A DNA stretch of 64,000 nucleotides from Loxodes magnus (GCA_946699065.1 CAMPDV010001931.1:22555-86554); one strand, 5' to 3'; counted from the stretch's first letter, positions 44,648 through 59,333 are shown. Notes: a model not told the origin generated them from the sequence alone. Translations and numbers: made by a program.

Positions 44648-46080
44648 TTGAGGGTTCTCTCGATTGCTACCAGAACATAACTAGGGTGCTGAAGTCTAAG
44701 TCTAAGAGTAATCCTGCTACTATGTCATTTATCTGGTTAGGAATTGGTAAAACCTTAAGACTGAACTGAGACAAATTATATCTTTAAGTAGAAAAATTAA
44801 ATTCGATTGTGAAATTTGGCACAATAATTGGATTTTATTCTATTCCCTTTTAACTTTAGCCTTTGGAAAGAAATACAAGAATTTTGAGAGTAAAGGTAAT
44901 AAATTTTTATTTAAAAAATTGAGAAAAAAGTGACCAAATAGAACAGACGAAGCCAGAAATATTTCTAGACTACTTTAAAATCCAAATTTGGTTTTTTTTA
45001 TTAATCGTGGTGAACCTAATAAAGATAGAATCACGTTAATTTATTTATCTTTAGAAACGTTCTCTTCAGATTATTAAATCCTAGCCTCCTTATACTTAGC
45101 AGATAAAACTTCCCTTTTAAATTTAGTTTTCTAGGTAGCATTAAAATTAATACTTACTTCAGTGATATTCGATTTTAACTTAGAAAAAGATGCAAGAGAG
45201 TAGAATTTACATAATTAAAATTTTAAGTGATCTAAAAGTAGTGTAATATATTACTTAGTAGCACATGAAGGTTAATTTAACCAGCTAAATATTATGAATA
45301 ATCCTTGAATTAAATTAAAAGTTCTTAAGATCCCTACTAGAGAGTAAAGATCTCCTAATATCAGTGTATCAGGAAAAATATTGAGACCTTTGGCATTACG
45401 AAAAGGCTCTGATGTAGTAAAATGTATTCCTGATATTGATATTTTTGTAAGAAGAGGAGTGGTCACTGGAGATAATCCTTTTGAATTCATAAATTATGGA
45501 GTAAAAGCGTTATAGATTTGTCCTTCTGTTTAAAATTAAACTTTTCAACAGTGCTCTATGATCTTAAAATAAGTCTGAAAGCTCATATTTATCTTTCGAA
45601 TTAAAAGCATCTTGTTGAGAAGTGATGATATGGTAAGTTCCCACAGCAAATTAGGATAAAATTTAAAAGTCTTAAATCTTATGAAGAAAATAAAAAGTTC
45701 CCTATATAATTGATTTGGCAGGTTCTTAATTAAAGTATATTTATCCTATATAAAATGTATATAGGATAATTTAAAGTTCCAATAATTAACAGTGATAAAT
45801 GCTTTAAATGTGGAAGTTGCTACCTTATTATCTAGATTCTGGGTATCAGCAATAAAATTTATAAAATTGCAAAGTTTTTCTGAAATATTCATTAAGACAA
45901 CACAAAATGTTCTCATACTAAGCTGTATGTTCAGTGAAAGAAACAATTTAGACGGTTCCAAAAACATTACTATATCAGGCGTGTAGGGGAGCAGAAATTA
46001 ATCCTGACTACCCGAAAGAAAGTTTATAGATTTATCCTACTTAGAATAAAAATGAAGGTTTACAGTTAATTTTTAGTATT
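44648..46080 (+). pseudogene. Decayed kinesin-like motor domain, copy 2
   Basis: Same motif order as copy 1: GIGKT-like text near 44,740, LLISVYQEKYWDLW near 45,370, LRKGSD near 45,410, and DLAGS at about 45,709-45,723. A later stretch VEVATLLSRFWVSAIKFIKL that could be the post-switch helix lies in yet another frame. Frame changes fall at the same places as copy 1 plus private ones. A minus-strand frame of 72 codons here (45,272-45,490) is a shadow. Confidence 0.45.
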
Positions 46081-46478
46081 TAGATTTTAAATAAGAATGG
46101 ATACTTGGTATTTAAGATAGAGTAATAACAATTTTATAACATAAGCTTCTTAATTTGATCATAAGTTATTAAGGAATTAAATATATTAATTAAAAGTAGG
46201 TAAATTATTGTTTAAGGGGTATAAAAATAAAGTTTGACCTTTAAAATTGAATTTAATAAAATCTAAATAAATTAGGCGAAAAATAAAGTTTAACAAGTTT
46301 GGATTCAAAAATTAGATAGGTATAACTTATATTAATTATTGAAATGATAGATAATTAATTAAATATATAGCTTTTATCGTATAAAGAAAATAATCAGTTT
46401 AGTTTTATTGAATGTAATAATTCTTAAGCTTTCTAAATTAAGCTTATATCTTATAAAAGCTAAAGATATCTTAAAATC
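46081..46478. other. Spacer with the empty insertion site
   Basis: AT-rich. Contains the single, unoccupied version of the 17-bp target (46,316-46,332) that flanks the insertion in copy 1. No gene seen. Confidence 0.5.
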
Positions 46479-47090
46479 TTATTGATATAATTGACTGGCT
46501 TATTCTATTTATTCCTTAGACTAATTACACTTCAATATTTAAACTTTTATTTTAGTATTATTTAACTTTCTAAGTCTCATTTCTGTTTCAGTATTAAGTT
46601 CCACTTACGAAGCAAATTTATCTAGCATAGTTCTTTCCTTTAAATAAAAATCTGCTGACTTATTTTAATATCATGCTTTTAAACTCTCCTTTGCTTCTGT
46701 TTGACTGTAGTAAAATTTTACAAAAAAGCATTTTCTACACTAAATTGCAATAAAGTCTATCTTTGTATTGAAAGGCATAACTGTAAATCTAAATTTAAAG
46801 ACTCCTTAGTCTAAATTTTAAGCATTTGCTTACATTATTTGGTTACCTTTAAGCAGCTTAAGCAAACTCATGGATTTAAGAAGCAAAAATAATTTTCCTA
46901 ATTTTGTTTGCTGAAAGTTATTAAGTTTCAGCTAAGAGTCAATAAAGCCAAAATTTTATACGAGACGCTAAATAAAAATTTGAGAAAGAGCTTAGAAACA
47001 AGCTATCTAAAACGAATGGAAACGATGGTTTTCATATTTATAAGGACAATAAGCTATTTTGGGTAAGAGGAGATAAAGATGTTTTGCCAT
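46479..47090 (-). CDS. Unknown 203-residue protein, copy 2
   Basis: ATG 47090 to inferred TAA 46479, same length as copy 1 with no indels. Replacement differences cluster in the C-terminal half (IAIQCRKC for IAIWWRKC; KFASQVEL for KFTLAVEL). Preserved length despite changes suggests both copies were under constraint. Family unknown. Confidence 0.55.
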
Positions 47091-47524
47091 AAAGATAATA
47101 AATAGGATGATAAGGTATTAGAGATACTAAAGGGATAAATATTATCTTTTACTGGTGCTTTGTGAAACTAATAAATAGTAGATATAATCTAGAATAAATA
47201 TAAATGGTGTGATATAGATTCTAGTTTAATAGGAGTTAAATGTGGTAGATAATGTTAATCTGTTATATGAATAGAAAGTTGGTTAGTAAGACATATTAAT
47301 GAATGATATGTTTTACATGTTTATAAATTAGGCTTAGATACTATTGCTCCCTATCTAAATGAAAAGGAATAGATAAGGTTAGCTCTGTATTATATGGAAT
47401 TGTATTTTGGAATAACTTTGATGAGGATTGTAGGTGTGGACTGATTTGAAATAGTATTAATAAGTTGATTCTTTGAACTTAAGATTAAATTAGAAGTTAT
47501 CTTGCTTAATTAACCTCTCTTAAG
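47091..47524. promoter_or_regulatory. Intergenic region with skew switch and hairpin, copy 2
   Basis: Near-identical to 16,309-16,740, including the hairpin TTAAGATTAATT...AATTAATCTAAA at the G-rich to C-rich switch. Confidence 0.35.
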
Positions 47525-48795
47525 TATTTAAGATTAATTAAAATTAATCTAAACTTCTTAATTAGTCTCAACCAATACACTATAAGGATAAAACCACTTT
47601 ACAACACCATTCATTATCAATTCAAATCACTACACCAATATCATACCATACAGTTTAACTGCCTCCAATTAATTACTCTAAAACTATCTTACATCATAAC
47701 CAAATCTATAGCATACACACACCAACTAACTCAAAACTAATTTTTAAGAACTAGCATACAACTAAGACTAACCATTAGAAAGCTTAGTCTCTTCTTAAAC
47801 AACAGAAACTAATTAATTAGCCAACTAATATTAGGCTACAGCTCATTACTGATAGGTCTCTTAGTAGCTTAGTAGAAATAAAACTAAGAGATTAAGAGTT
47901 AAGATAGCTTTATTTAATCAAGTAATGCTAATACATTTTCTGAGAACACTTCTTTAGATGTTAATAGACCTTAAAGAAAAGCTCTTAGCAAATCATAACA
48001 GATAGATGCTTCAAACAAGATTGAATAAGTAGAGTAAAGAGAATCGTAGTTTAATACTTTGAATAGTACTGCAATCTGTTCTTATGATATTCAATCTGTA
48101 AAATAAAGTTAGAAGTTGATGAGGAGGAAAAAGCCTCTTTAGTGAAATAATAAGGTAATAAAAAAGTTAGTTAAACCAGATTTAAATTTAAGCAGAAAAA
48201 GGATAGATAAATTATTTATCTTATTAGGCTAAAAATGATAAGTTTGCTTAAAGACACTTAAAAGAAGCTAAATTTATAGCAGCTACAACATTAATTTAAT
48301 AGCTTTTAATCTTTATTTTTAAGAAGTTCTAATTAAAGCAATATAAAAGAGAATAAAACAATAAGCTTAATAAAAGAAATAAGTCTTTATCTATAACAGA
48401 TAGGTAATACTAGTATAAAGCTTTATTAAACAAACTTAACTTTCAAAACATAAGAAACAGAAAACATTCAAGTACTTTACATTTTTAAGAAGTAGGAATA
48501 AAACCTAGTTATCAACTATAATTTACCAAAAATTTAAGACTTACAAAATAATAGTAGTTTCTGAGTACAAAATTAGATATAATCACAAAAAACCAACTAA
48601 TTGAAAGATGTAAAATCAACTCTAACAAATTAGCAGAGATTGAAGGCTTAACAAAGGCATATCAATGAAGACCCGAATAAATAAAGGCAAATTAAATTTC
48701 ATTTAAGTAAGGTAACGGATTCTATATTAAACAATGTCTAAATAAGTTTTGCTATAAGATAATAGATTTAATAAGAAAATTAAAAACAGCTAGAG
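47525..48795 (+). CDS. Q/K/N-rich reading tract, unknown product, copy 2
   Basis: Near-identical to 16,741-18,013. After 48,795 the sequence departs from copy 1. Here a plus-strand frame continues without a break into copy-2-only DNA, so the intact version may be this one. Confidence 0.4.
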
Positions 48796-49420
48796 CGGCA
48801 AATAGTTATTGAACAATTATGAATAGCTTCAGCTATATAATGCTGAATAAACGAATTAGAGATTACTAAAAGAAAATAAACTAAAGAGATAGTTCTAGGT
48901 AGAATGAACGTGAGTTTTGATCTAATGAGGTTATTTAAGCTATCTCAAGAGTTTCAAGCGTGAATCTTTTCTTGCATTTTGTTCAAGATCGGTGTTCTGC
49001 AATCTGTATTTTTGAGCTCAATATTTTAATGGAGAATTTTCTTTGATTAGTAGAAAGTTTGTTCTTGATCTTGAAAATAAAATTTATATTTGTCTAAGCA
49101 ATAGAATATAGCGTACACGTCTTTAAATGAATATTGCTCAGCATTTTTTGATCTTTGTACTGGTATGAAAGAGTTGAATGTTGCTGAGTTGTATTTAGTA
49201 GGCAAGAAAGAAATTAGTAATTTCTTTTTATCCTTAATTAGTCTTTCTATTTAACTATAGTCTCTATATGATGATACTAGTTTAATACTGAGTACTTAAA
49301 TAATATTTATAATTGGTCTAAAATGAATCTTGGTCTGTATTTTGAACTATTGTAATTGTAATGATTGATAATAAAGCATTGTATTAAAGTTGTGGTTGTA
49401 CTTAAACTGGTTTAAAGTGA
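48796..49420 (+). CDS. Copy-2-only coding-like tract, possibly membrane protein
   Basis: One frame reads about 200 codons: MNSFSYIMLNKRIRDYQKKI, then FLHFVQDRCSAICIFELN and hydrophobic stretches (LVESLFLILKIKFIFVQ, WILLSIFWSLYWY) that look like membrane helices. Trp codons are TGA. It could be the C-terminal part of the preceding tract. Family not recognised. Confidence 0.3.
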
Positions 49421-50408
49421 GTTACTTGTTATTTAGAAAAAGGTTTTGTTGATTAATGTGAAAGATAGGTTCCATCAATAAGTAATATAGTTTATTCCAT
49501 TCCTTTTATATCCTAATAAGTAAAATTAAGTTCTTATCATATTGCTTTTATTAAGTCTTATTCTTATTTTAATTTTTATCTTCTTAAATATCACTAAGTA
49601 AGCCTTAGTAGTGTAGCTTTATTACATATCAAGAAAATCACACTATTTGGATCTAAGTTTGTCTCGTTAGGAATGATAAAAACATTAACTACCATAATTT
49701 TGCTATTATTTCCATTTTCTAATTTCTAAGAACTACTAACTAGTCAAATTTATCGTGATATAGTTAAGCTATTCCAGCTTTATCGCTTTTTCCGCTTATT
49801 AGAAACAATGAAGGACTGAACACCCATATCTTTCTTTCAGAAGGAAGTTTCTTTTAAATTTAAGAGAGGAGACTCTAGGAACTTAAAATAAGAATATGCT
49901 TCTTTACTTGTACTCTTGAGAAAAATGGCCTGAAAAAGGGCAAATTAAGAAAGTTGTAGAATGGTTATTTTGTTTGATAATATCCTAAGCATATATAGGT
50001 TCCAAATGATCTGCTTAGATAAGCTATCTATAGCTTTTATATCTATATTTTTGGTTAAACTTTTATAAATAAGTGATTTATTTTGGAAAAGTTATCTTTC
50101 ATAAGAAAAGCCTTATCTGTTATATATAACTATCAATGATAGTAGTGATAGTTTCTTGAGGTTAAAAAGAAAGTTTGGTATAATGAGCCTTTATTAAGTC
50201 TTATACTTATAAAGGTAGAGATTTACCTAATATAATTGAAATAATTTAAGTTTGATTTAATGCTTATAGACTATATGGTTATTATGCTTTTAGGATATAA
50301 TATTTTTTATTTAATTTAATAGTTTAATATCAATCATTAACTCTAGATACTTTCCTTTTATTTTACTAATTTAATCAACAACTGCTAAATTTATAGGTAA
50401 TTAGGAGT
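49421..50408. other. Copy-2-only spacer, nothing recognised
   Basis: About 1 kb of AT-rich DNA in the position occupied in copy 1 by the secreted-protein gene and the Lys-rich fragment. No domain, RNA or repeat seen. Confidence 0.35.
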
Positions 50409-53055
50409 ATCAAATTAACTAGTGTAAACAATTAATTCAGATACAAATTATTCAGCAAAGGCATCTAGCTTTTAAATGTAACAAGTATAATACCTTTATA
50501 AACTCCTAGAATCAACACTATTTCAACCATACTTTTCAAACATTTCCTTTAACTTCCACTAACAAACTTAATGCTAGATACTAAATCAAACCTACTCAGA
50601 TCCTCTTTATAACTGCAAGTCAGATCATTCTAAGCGAGGAGAATAGCTGTGATAGAGTAAATTACTATACAAAAGATTTAGCAACTAAACTCTAAAGTCT
50701 CTTCCTCAATAATAACAAATAACTCAAAGAAGCTACTATCTAATCAGTTCTTAAACGACCAGGATTAATTTCAATCTTAAAGAATTGTAGATAAATAAGA
50801 ACACAATAGTCTTAAAAAGAAGTTAAATCCTTATCTAACTAACTAAATTGCTTTATAAAGGATAATATATTTAAACAACAATAAACACCTTAAACCACTC
50901 TAGTTCAAACCAAAACTACTTTATGGTCAAAAGCACCAACACAAATTTCCAACAAGGCAAATCAACAATAGCCAAGCCAATTAAAAGTAAAAAATTTTCA
51001 AAACAAAGTAACGTTTCATAGAAGCTTGACTAATTAAAATCATTTACCAATCATTTTAAGGCAGAGGATACGGTAGTATTTTACAGTGCTAGGAAGGTTA
51101 GAGCAAATAATTAAGTAGAAGAAAACTTAATTAAAAGCTAGAAATTTAAATTTGGGAATGCTAAGATTAAAAGAAAACTTTCTAGTTCATTAGCATGATA
51201 AGAGAAGATAAATGCATTCAATATGAAAACTTTCTATCTCCATATGTATTTGAGGAGATAAAAAGTGGTGAGTATATAATTTAAAAGTTACAAAGTTAGT
51301 ATTCTGAGAGTGATGTAATATAAAATTAATTTTAAGCAGTTCAGTCTTAGAAAGGTTGTAGCTAGCATATAAGGAAAAAAATGTACTTTAGAATATCAAT
51401 TAGGAAAATTGAAACTTAAAAGAGAGCAAATTAACACTAGCAGAAGGGTTATAATACTTAGAGCAAGCTGGAGAATAGAAAAAAATCCAGAATATAAAAG
51501 CAAAGAAGCTTCTGAAAAAAATGAGGAAAGAGAGCAGATGATCTTATTCTTCTTTCCAAATCTGCAAAGTAGATGTAGAATTTAATAAATGAAGCAAATA
51601 AAGTTTTTGCATGAACATATTTAAAGATAAATGCTACCAAATCTGAATGCATCTAATTTCTAAAGAAGAATCAGAAATAATAAATTTTAAATTTATGATT
51701 AGGAAATTAACCAATTGCTTAAAAAGAACAAGTAACATATTTAGGAGTTATTCTACATCAGAAGAAGAACTTGAATCCCCATTGCAAAGAAGTTGCATTC
51801 AAATATATAGCTGCAATGAAGAAAGCTGTTTTTTAACTGATGAGATATAAGAATGTAACTCCTTGACATTTTAAAACTTTATGTAGACTTTTTACATTAC
51901 ATAAAGCAGAATATGGAGGATATTTAGTACCATGAAGTATTCAAAATGGAGTAACTGGAGTTCTGAACAGAATAGAATCAAGCATGAGATTAATTTCAAG
52001 AAAAGCTTTTTAAGTAGCGACTTCAACATTTAATGAATCATGTTATATAGACCTGAATTGATTACCCTTTAAGCACATTATGGCTATAAAATTCTTCAGA
52101 TTTTACCATAAAATTAAATAAGAAAGTATTGATTTTCCAAAATCAACAATAGGCTCTCTTTTCATTAATATATGGAAAAAAGGATTTCAATACTACGATT
52201 AAGTATAGCAATTATCAGACCTTTATAATATCGAACTGCAGAATTAATAGAATAATACCAATCTTAAAACTTTTACTAAACATGTAAGAGAAAAAATACA
52301 ACAATAATTCTACAAAGTAACTACTAAAAAATTTATGAGAATGAAAACAGCTAAAGTATATACTGAATAATTTGGCAATCTTTAACAATTTCCACAAATT
52401 ACTTATACTAAATTAAACAAATAGTATAGACGAGAAATTATCAGTATATATAAACTTAGAACCTAAATTTATAATTTCCGTAAGGATCTTTAAGATCGTC
52501 ATTACCCCATTGAAAATCCCTATTGTATGCGTGGAGAGTATGAAACTTTCGAGCATATCTTTAAATGTGTGTACTATTCTAATATAATGAATTGATTATC
52601 GGAAAAGATCGGAAATTATGACTTAAGGCGCCTTATACTATACGATCAAGAATATCTAAACTCATTTTCGAGGTCTAAATTGGAGTATTTAGACTTATAG
52701 ATCAAAATATTTCATAATAAGCTAATGACAAGGAGACTTGAGATTCTAGAAATGGAGAAAGCAAAAAAGGAAGAAGCTAAAGATGAGTAGAAAGAAGAAC
52801 TAATTAAAGAAAAATGATGAAATGTAAACAATATTAAAAAACTCTTTTAGTTTAAATTTAATTTATTTATATGTGATATTCCTTTTTACATTCTTTTACC
52901 TTATTTATTTTTATTTACTAAGCTTTAGAAATATTTAATGAGTTATGTTGAAAGATTATAATATCAAATGATTTTGCTAGATTTATAAATTTTATGTGGC
53001 TTTTACTTTGTAGCTAGTCTAATAATTTTTGCCATTCCTTAATGAATTGGATCTT
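50409..53055 (+). pseudogene. LINE-type reverse transcriptase, degraded, copy 2
   Basis: Counterpart of 20,385-23,033, including the A-D-D motif preceded by Arg. In the C-terminal zinc-like motif the second Cys is Arg (CMRG), but the His that copy 1 lost is kept (TFEHIF). So each copy has lost a different ligand. A 5-bp difference near 51,020 changes the frame relation between the N-terminal and RT parts. Confidence 0.7.
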
Positions 53056-54465
53056 TCTTTAAGAATGTTAATGAACATAGAATCTTATTTTCCTAAACTA
53101 ACTTTAAGATAATAATATGAGAGTTGTAATTCTCTTTCTTGACTATTTTATAACTAATTAGGGATTTCTTAATAGTAGCCTATTGATCATAAATTGGTTA
53201 TGAAGTTAATTTCATAAGTATTACTAGTAATAGGATATATTATATTCTAATATTCTTATTTCACTTCCAAATATTTCTCTAATAAACTCATGCTTATTCA
53301 TATCTATAGCAATCCTATAGTTCTTATTTCTACTTATCACCTTTAAAATTACTTATATCTTCTAGCTAACAATTTAACTTTAGTCCTTTTTAATATCGAT
53401 AAACCTTATTTGCTCAGTATTTCCTATCTTTTAACCTATAAATAACTAATTTAATTATTTACAAATAAATAGCATTAAAGCATTTTTTAGCTTGCTTAAG
53501 TTAGACTAAAAATAGAGAAGTGTATAACTTACTCTTAAGCTAGCAAGTTAGATAGACAATATCTATTACTACTAAACTATAACCTAAATAAATAATCCTT
53601 TATTTCCCAATTTAATAAATAAGAAGGTATATCCTTCCTGCATTTTATACTCTAAAACACAAAAAAGAAAGTTAGTCAGTACCATAAATAAAAGGATTAT
53701 AGTTAACTATGAAGGGATTAGGGAATTAATAGCTTTAGTTACTAAATAAGTTTGAGATTATATAATTATAACTAAAGGTATAAATGGATGCACTTTCTTA
53801 ATTCATATCTCTATTTAATATTTGAAGCATATTTCAAACTCTTTAATCAGATAGTTATTAAAAAAGCTATTAAGATCATTATTTACATTTTACACTAAAG
53901 AGAGACTCTAAGTTCAATCTTCTTAGTATTTTTTAAAATTAGAGTAAGTATTTCTAACTTAAATAGAGCCAGTAGGACAAGGATAATTTGTATTGATAAG
54001 ATGAGAAATATATGAGATTCTAGTTATTCTCTATTAATTCATATTTCAAAGAGCAGAAATAATTATTAAACTGCTTATTTTATTTATTATAACTAGAAAC
54101 TAAGAAAAAAGTTTATCTAGTTTAATTAATTTATTTTAGTAATTTTTACAACTAAAATAGATCTAAAAATTATTTAATCAAGTATATTCTTTTTCGTTTA
54201 AATAATAAATACAATGCTTAGCTAATTAATTAATTTCTATTTATTAGTCACTTTCATTATATTAAGAGTATTGTTATTTGACTAAGGTTGTAGGATGTTT
54301 TTTTGTATTATATATTGCTATTAGTTATAGAAATTAAATCTAAGATTGAATAGAAAGCTTTTATATTTAAATCCTAATTTGTACCCTTTTTTATGCTAAA
54401 AGGTATTTGCTTTAGTTTTTTAAATTGGATAAATAAGTTTTTTGGATTTTTTCCATCAGTAACCT
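53056..54465. other. AT-rich spacer, copy 2
   Basis: Near-identical to 23,034-24,440. No gene recognised. Confidence 0.4.
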
Positions 54466-57400
54466 AACATGTTTAAAGCTACATTGGAAATAAGCTTTTA
54501 TCACATAGATATTTTCATACCTAGTAAAGATAACTTTACATATCCTAACTGATCTCATATTTAAATGATATCAAACTCCAAAAGCATTACAAAAATATAT
54601 CTCAGAGGCAAGACTAATAGGCTTTAATAATACTGGCCTTTCTCTTAATGATCTACCTAAAAGCTTTAGAAAAGTAAAATATTACTCATTAATAGAATCT
54701 CTACTCATCAAAAATACATAAAGTTAAATAGTTTTAGACTTATAGATTCAAATTAAGATACTTAGATAGCATTATGAAGGTCTAATTTGTAATTTTCTTA
54801 TTTTAAATTTCTGGTAAAATGAAGATTTTAAATCTTCATATACTTGTTAGTTTAACTAAGACGATGAAGGTTTATATTCTGGTAATGAGAATAGAGAGAT
54901 TATTTTGCAGGATAACTGCACATTTTATAAAATAGCGTTTGATAGTCCAAGTGAAGAATTGAGATATAAATCAAGTTGATTAGTTATAGACTAAAACTAA
55001 ACTTCAAATAATAAAAAAAGAAGTAGAAGAAAAGTGTCATTTCTTTGTATCTTCCATTATCTTATAAGGATAATATCTTCCAGCATGAACATTCTTAGAA
55101 CTTAATGTAGCAACTATTTCAACAACTGAAAATAAACTTTTAATAAAATGTACTTAAATATAACCAGTAATAAGTATCTCCAGTTTCTATAGTGATACAG
55201 AATAATGAATATAACATAATTAACCTAGCTAATATCTTTATAATGTATAGATTTGTTTCTAATTCAAGCATAGATATCTAATCTGTTTCTTTTTGCCAAA
55301 GTCTTGATAGCATTTGATAAACTGCTACCCCCTTTACCACTACATTGTTTATATAAATCAATACTTAAGAGCTGGAGTCAGGAAATTACTATACATTCAC
55401 TTTTAAGGAGTGACTAAGTAAACTAGCCAAAAAGTAATCAATGTTAATAGAGTTCCTCAAGCTGAAAATTTTATAGTGAGCTCTCAAAAAGTAAAAGCGT
55501 GAGATACCTTATTTACTCTAAAGTTTGATGATGCTACGGATTTAGATGAAGAATATCCCTTAAGAGCCAGATCTGTTACATAGGATTATTCAATCAAGAA
55601 TTTCCTTTAAATTAGATAAAGAATATTTACACTAAAAACTTTAAGTTACCTTAAGTAGATTATACCAGTTCATTAGTAGTAGAAGTCATTGTCAATGACT
55701 AGTTTAGCGCGTCTACTAAAATGTTTTCTAATATCTAAGAAGAAAGGATATTATAATTCTTATCTTAGCAAATATAAACCCTATAAACTAGATAATTCGC
55801 CTCAGATGTAAAAGCTTAAAATTTTATGCACGACATAGCTATTGAAATAAGTACCAGAACTCTGAATCTTTCTCCTCTAGAATGAAACAGTTCTTATGAT
55901 ATCTTTCCTAAAAAATAGAGAAGCAAGAATAGATGGCAATAGCAGTTTCTAGTTACTATGAAGCAAGACTAAAAGTAGCATCCGAAAAACTGCAGAAGTA
56001 TATAGACAGTATCTGCCAATATCTTAACTAGTAAACAAAGTACAAGATATCCTAAAACTAGATGGGTTAGCTTATGTAGATCATTAAAAAATTCAACTAT
56101 ATAAAGCTAAACTCGAACAAAAAGCATAAACTAGTTTTATGACTAGAAGAAGTATCTTTAACCAGGCAAATAATCATATTTTAAACTATCAAACTTATAC
56201 AGTCTAAATTTGATAACTCCTGTAAATAATTCTTCTATTCTATGCAAAGGAGAAGGAAATTCCTGATAAGAAATAGAGCTACGAAATTAGAATCTTTTCT
56301 TTTTTATGATATAAATCATTAAAACTTTAAAGGAGATATAAGGATAGTAATGGAAATTTCTCTGTCTAAGTACTAAACTACTCTAATGATCTTAAAGGAT
56401 GTTTTGTTGCATTCTTCATTTTTGAAGAAACAGACCATATGAGTTGGATGATTTGAGTTATATCTAATATTTAAATCTTTCGGTTTACTAAATATCTGAA
56501 TAAGCAAATGAAGGATTCTATATAAGAAGGGTAAACTGAAAAAAGTGAAAATCTAAATAGAATTTGTTCTAAGCTATAACCAAACTTAAACACCTTCAAA
56601 TGTAGTATGCCAAATATGAGATATTAACGAATAAAAATGAGATAATGGAATATCATGCTCAATAGAAAAATTCAATTTACTAACTATAAAAAGTGCAAAT
56701 TGTAGTTAGTCAGGATTTGTTATACTTGCTTCAGTTGTATAAGAGGTAGAAGAATGAGAAAAAAATGAAGAAAAACAAAATGATAAAGAATCAGACTAAG
56801 GACTTAACTTAAATGAAAAAAGAGAGGACAATGAAATTATTAAAGCTATAAGCATCCAGTTATTGCTTACTAATTATTAATCTTATGTTCTATATTTGCC
56901 AATTTAAATATTTATAATTCTGCATGTAATGTCAAAAGGTTAAAGAAAATTTAGATAGAGCCTTATATTTTAGTTCTTTAAATTGACCAGAACTATCTGA
57001 ATGAATGATTAATGTTTTCATGACAGTTCTTTGATTAAAGATTCAATTTCAAACTTAAAAAAACTTAATTTTGTATATAGATTTTACTATTGCTTCGTGA
57101 TGCTTACTGGTAACCTCATAATTGCTACTTAATAGAGAAGTTTAGGCTAAAATTTTGGAGTTACGGTTTTAGTAGGTTAAGGAATGTCTATACGGAAGTA
57201 GTTTGAATAATTCTTAATATAGTTTAAGAAAATCTAGTAACTCATTATTTTTAACTGCTGCATTTTATTCTTAAATTCATTTCATGCATTTTGCTGATAG
57301 TATTCTAACCGTAGTTTTAACTATCTTAACTAAGTTTCTTTATCCATAAGTTTGCTGGTATAATATCTTCTTAGTTATTTTTACTTAGTAAAACACTATG

Positions 57401-57860
57401 ATTCATCTTATCTTCTGTTAATCTTGCATACAAATTTTTCACCACCACTTTCAGTCTTTTCTTTAGTAAGAGCTTACTCTGAAACATAATGTATAACTTG
57501 ACAAATCACGAGATATATGAATAATAGGGGTCATAAAAAGAACTAAGTCAGCTACTAAATTAGAGCAAACGTTAAATTTATAACTTCAGACATCATTTTA
57601 TGTTTTTAGAAGAGAACTTAAATACTCAAATCTAATGAAAGAAGACAACAATGAAAATTATAAGCCTGAAAATATTTTTGGCTTTAGTCCACTTGCATCA
57701 GATTGGAAATAAAAAGAAGGAACAAGTTGTGATATAAGTAAGACTGAAAAATGGACAGCATATCGTAATTGTCTATGCAGATTAAAATAGTAGGGAGGAC
57801 AAGAATAAACTGCACTGCTTGTAGTAAAATTAGTTACTTATTGAATTATGATCAAATTGC
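54466..57860 (+). pseudogene. REJ/polycystin-like surface protein, copy 2 (frame-damaged)
   Basis: Same REJ-like signatures as copy 1 (NVNRVPQAENFIVSSQK near 55,440; VDYTSSLVVEVIVNDQF near 55,660) and the same internal frame change. A one-base deletion near 54,562 relative to copy 1 alters the N-terminal frame. Possible membrane segments lie toward the C-terminus. Confidence 0.5.
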
Positions 57861-58554
57861 TTTTAATTATAATTTATTTATTTTTTAACTAAAATACTTA
57901 AGTTCAAAGACTAATGATAAGGTTTTTTACTTCTCTTTAAAAAATTAAAGTTGTCTTTGTTGCTTTTTTATGCTATTGAGACTTATAATGAGCACTTGCA
58001 ATTTTCTTATTTTATAGATTTAATATGAAAAGAGAAATTTGGAGTTAGATTATAAGTTACGAAGAATTTTGAGAGAAGCGAGGCTAAAATATACTGGCTT
58101 ATATTCCTATATTTCTAGTAGAATAATTAGACATCTTTAAGATTATTAATGCCGTTCATTCTAGCCTTTTAAATTAATTTTATTTCTTTGAAATCTTAAA
58201 ACTAAATTTTAAAAACTAAAGACTTTTCTATTTTTGCTAGAAATTAAGATTTTATCTTTTTCTTATATTGTAGTCCTTTGAAAGAGATTACTTTACTATA
58301 GCATACTCTTAAATTTTTATATTTCTAAAAAGATGTTCAAGTGAATAATTTTGCTTTTTACCTTAGAACTATTAATAGATATTTCCCTTTTTTAATTCAT
58401 AACTTGCTTCATAATCAAGCCTCAAATTAGAGATGATATTTTTTAATTTATTAAGATATACATATATAAAATGGCTTCTAAGAAATAACAGAACTTTGAA
58501 CAAAACATTTAAACAGGAAAATTCTCTAAAAAATAAAAAAACTAAATAATTACA
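57861..58554. other. Spacer, copy 2
   Basis: Counterpart of 27,831-28,522, with a small extra piece (ACATCTTTAAGATTATT) near 58,131. No gene recognised. Confidence 0.35.
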
Positions 58555-59333
58555 ATGAGTGAAAGTGAGAAATATGATTGATATGACGAACATTAACCAC
58601 TTGGAAATCCAGAACTAAAAAAACTTCCGACACTAACTCAAATAGTAATATTATCTAAGTAATTAAAAGAGTTTATGTTTAAAAATAGATACCTCACTGA
58701 TAAAGTAGAAAAATTAGAAAAACTAATAACGTCTTTACTTGAGAAACAATATTAATCATCATAAGAAATAGAAAACAAACTGGAACAAAGAATTCTTTAA
58801 ATTTAATAATAAATTCAGGTTACGCCATTTTTGTTTTAACAGAATTAATCAGATCCTATGGAAATAGAAAATGAAGCCTCAAACTAAAATAAACAGTAAA
58901 CGTTTAATTAAAATAAGTAGTAAATTTAAATTAAATAAGTGTTACAGGAATAATAGTTTAAAAGAAGAATAAAATGCTACGTGTGCAATAAATAACACCA
59001 ATGAAAATACTGCTACTAACTAAGCGAAATTTAAAGAAAGAATAAATAAGATATTTTTAGAAAACTATTTAGATATATCCAACATAAAGCGGAAAAATGT
59101 ATAGAAAAAATTCTTTAACTCAAATCTTAATCTATGGATAAATAATTAGGAATGCTAAGTGCAAGACCAAAACTATTCCGAATATTAAAGGATGGTGCAC
59201 TAATGAAGTGCTACACCGCCTAACTAAGCCTAGTAGGAATCCAAGACAAACTAATAGAGACAAGCTGATAGAATAGGTCAGATGGCTGACTACTAAGGCT
59301 TTAACAAAGCTTTTTAACTTTAACTTTTTATAA
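58555..59333 (+). pseudogene. Gag-like locus D, copy 2 (frameshifted)
   Basis: Same start, coiled coil, DPMEIENEA box and decayed knuckle as copy 1. The total is 2 bases longer than copy 1, with a lost G near 59,071 and other indels, so the C-terminal quarter is out of frame. The 24-nt GT...AG segment is present (GTTACGCC...AACAG), with changes inside it and intact ends. Confidence 0.55.

Noticed and set aside
45272..45490. 72-codon minus-strand frame without any stop codon
   Set aside because: It lies antisense to the kinesin-like motifs, and the extended translation shows no domain. An apparent kinase-like L-L-G-S-P run further along is not followed by kinase motifs.
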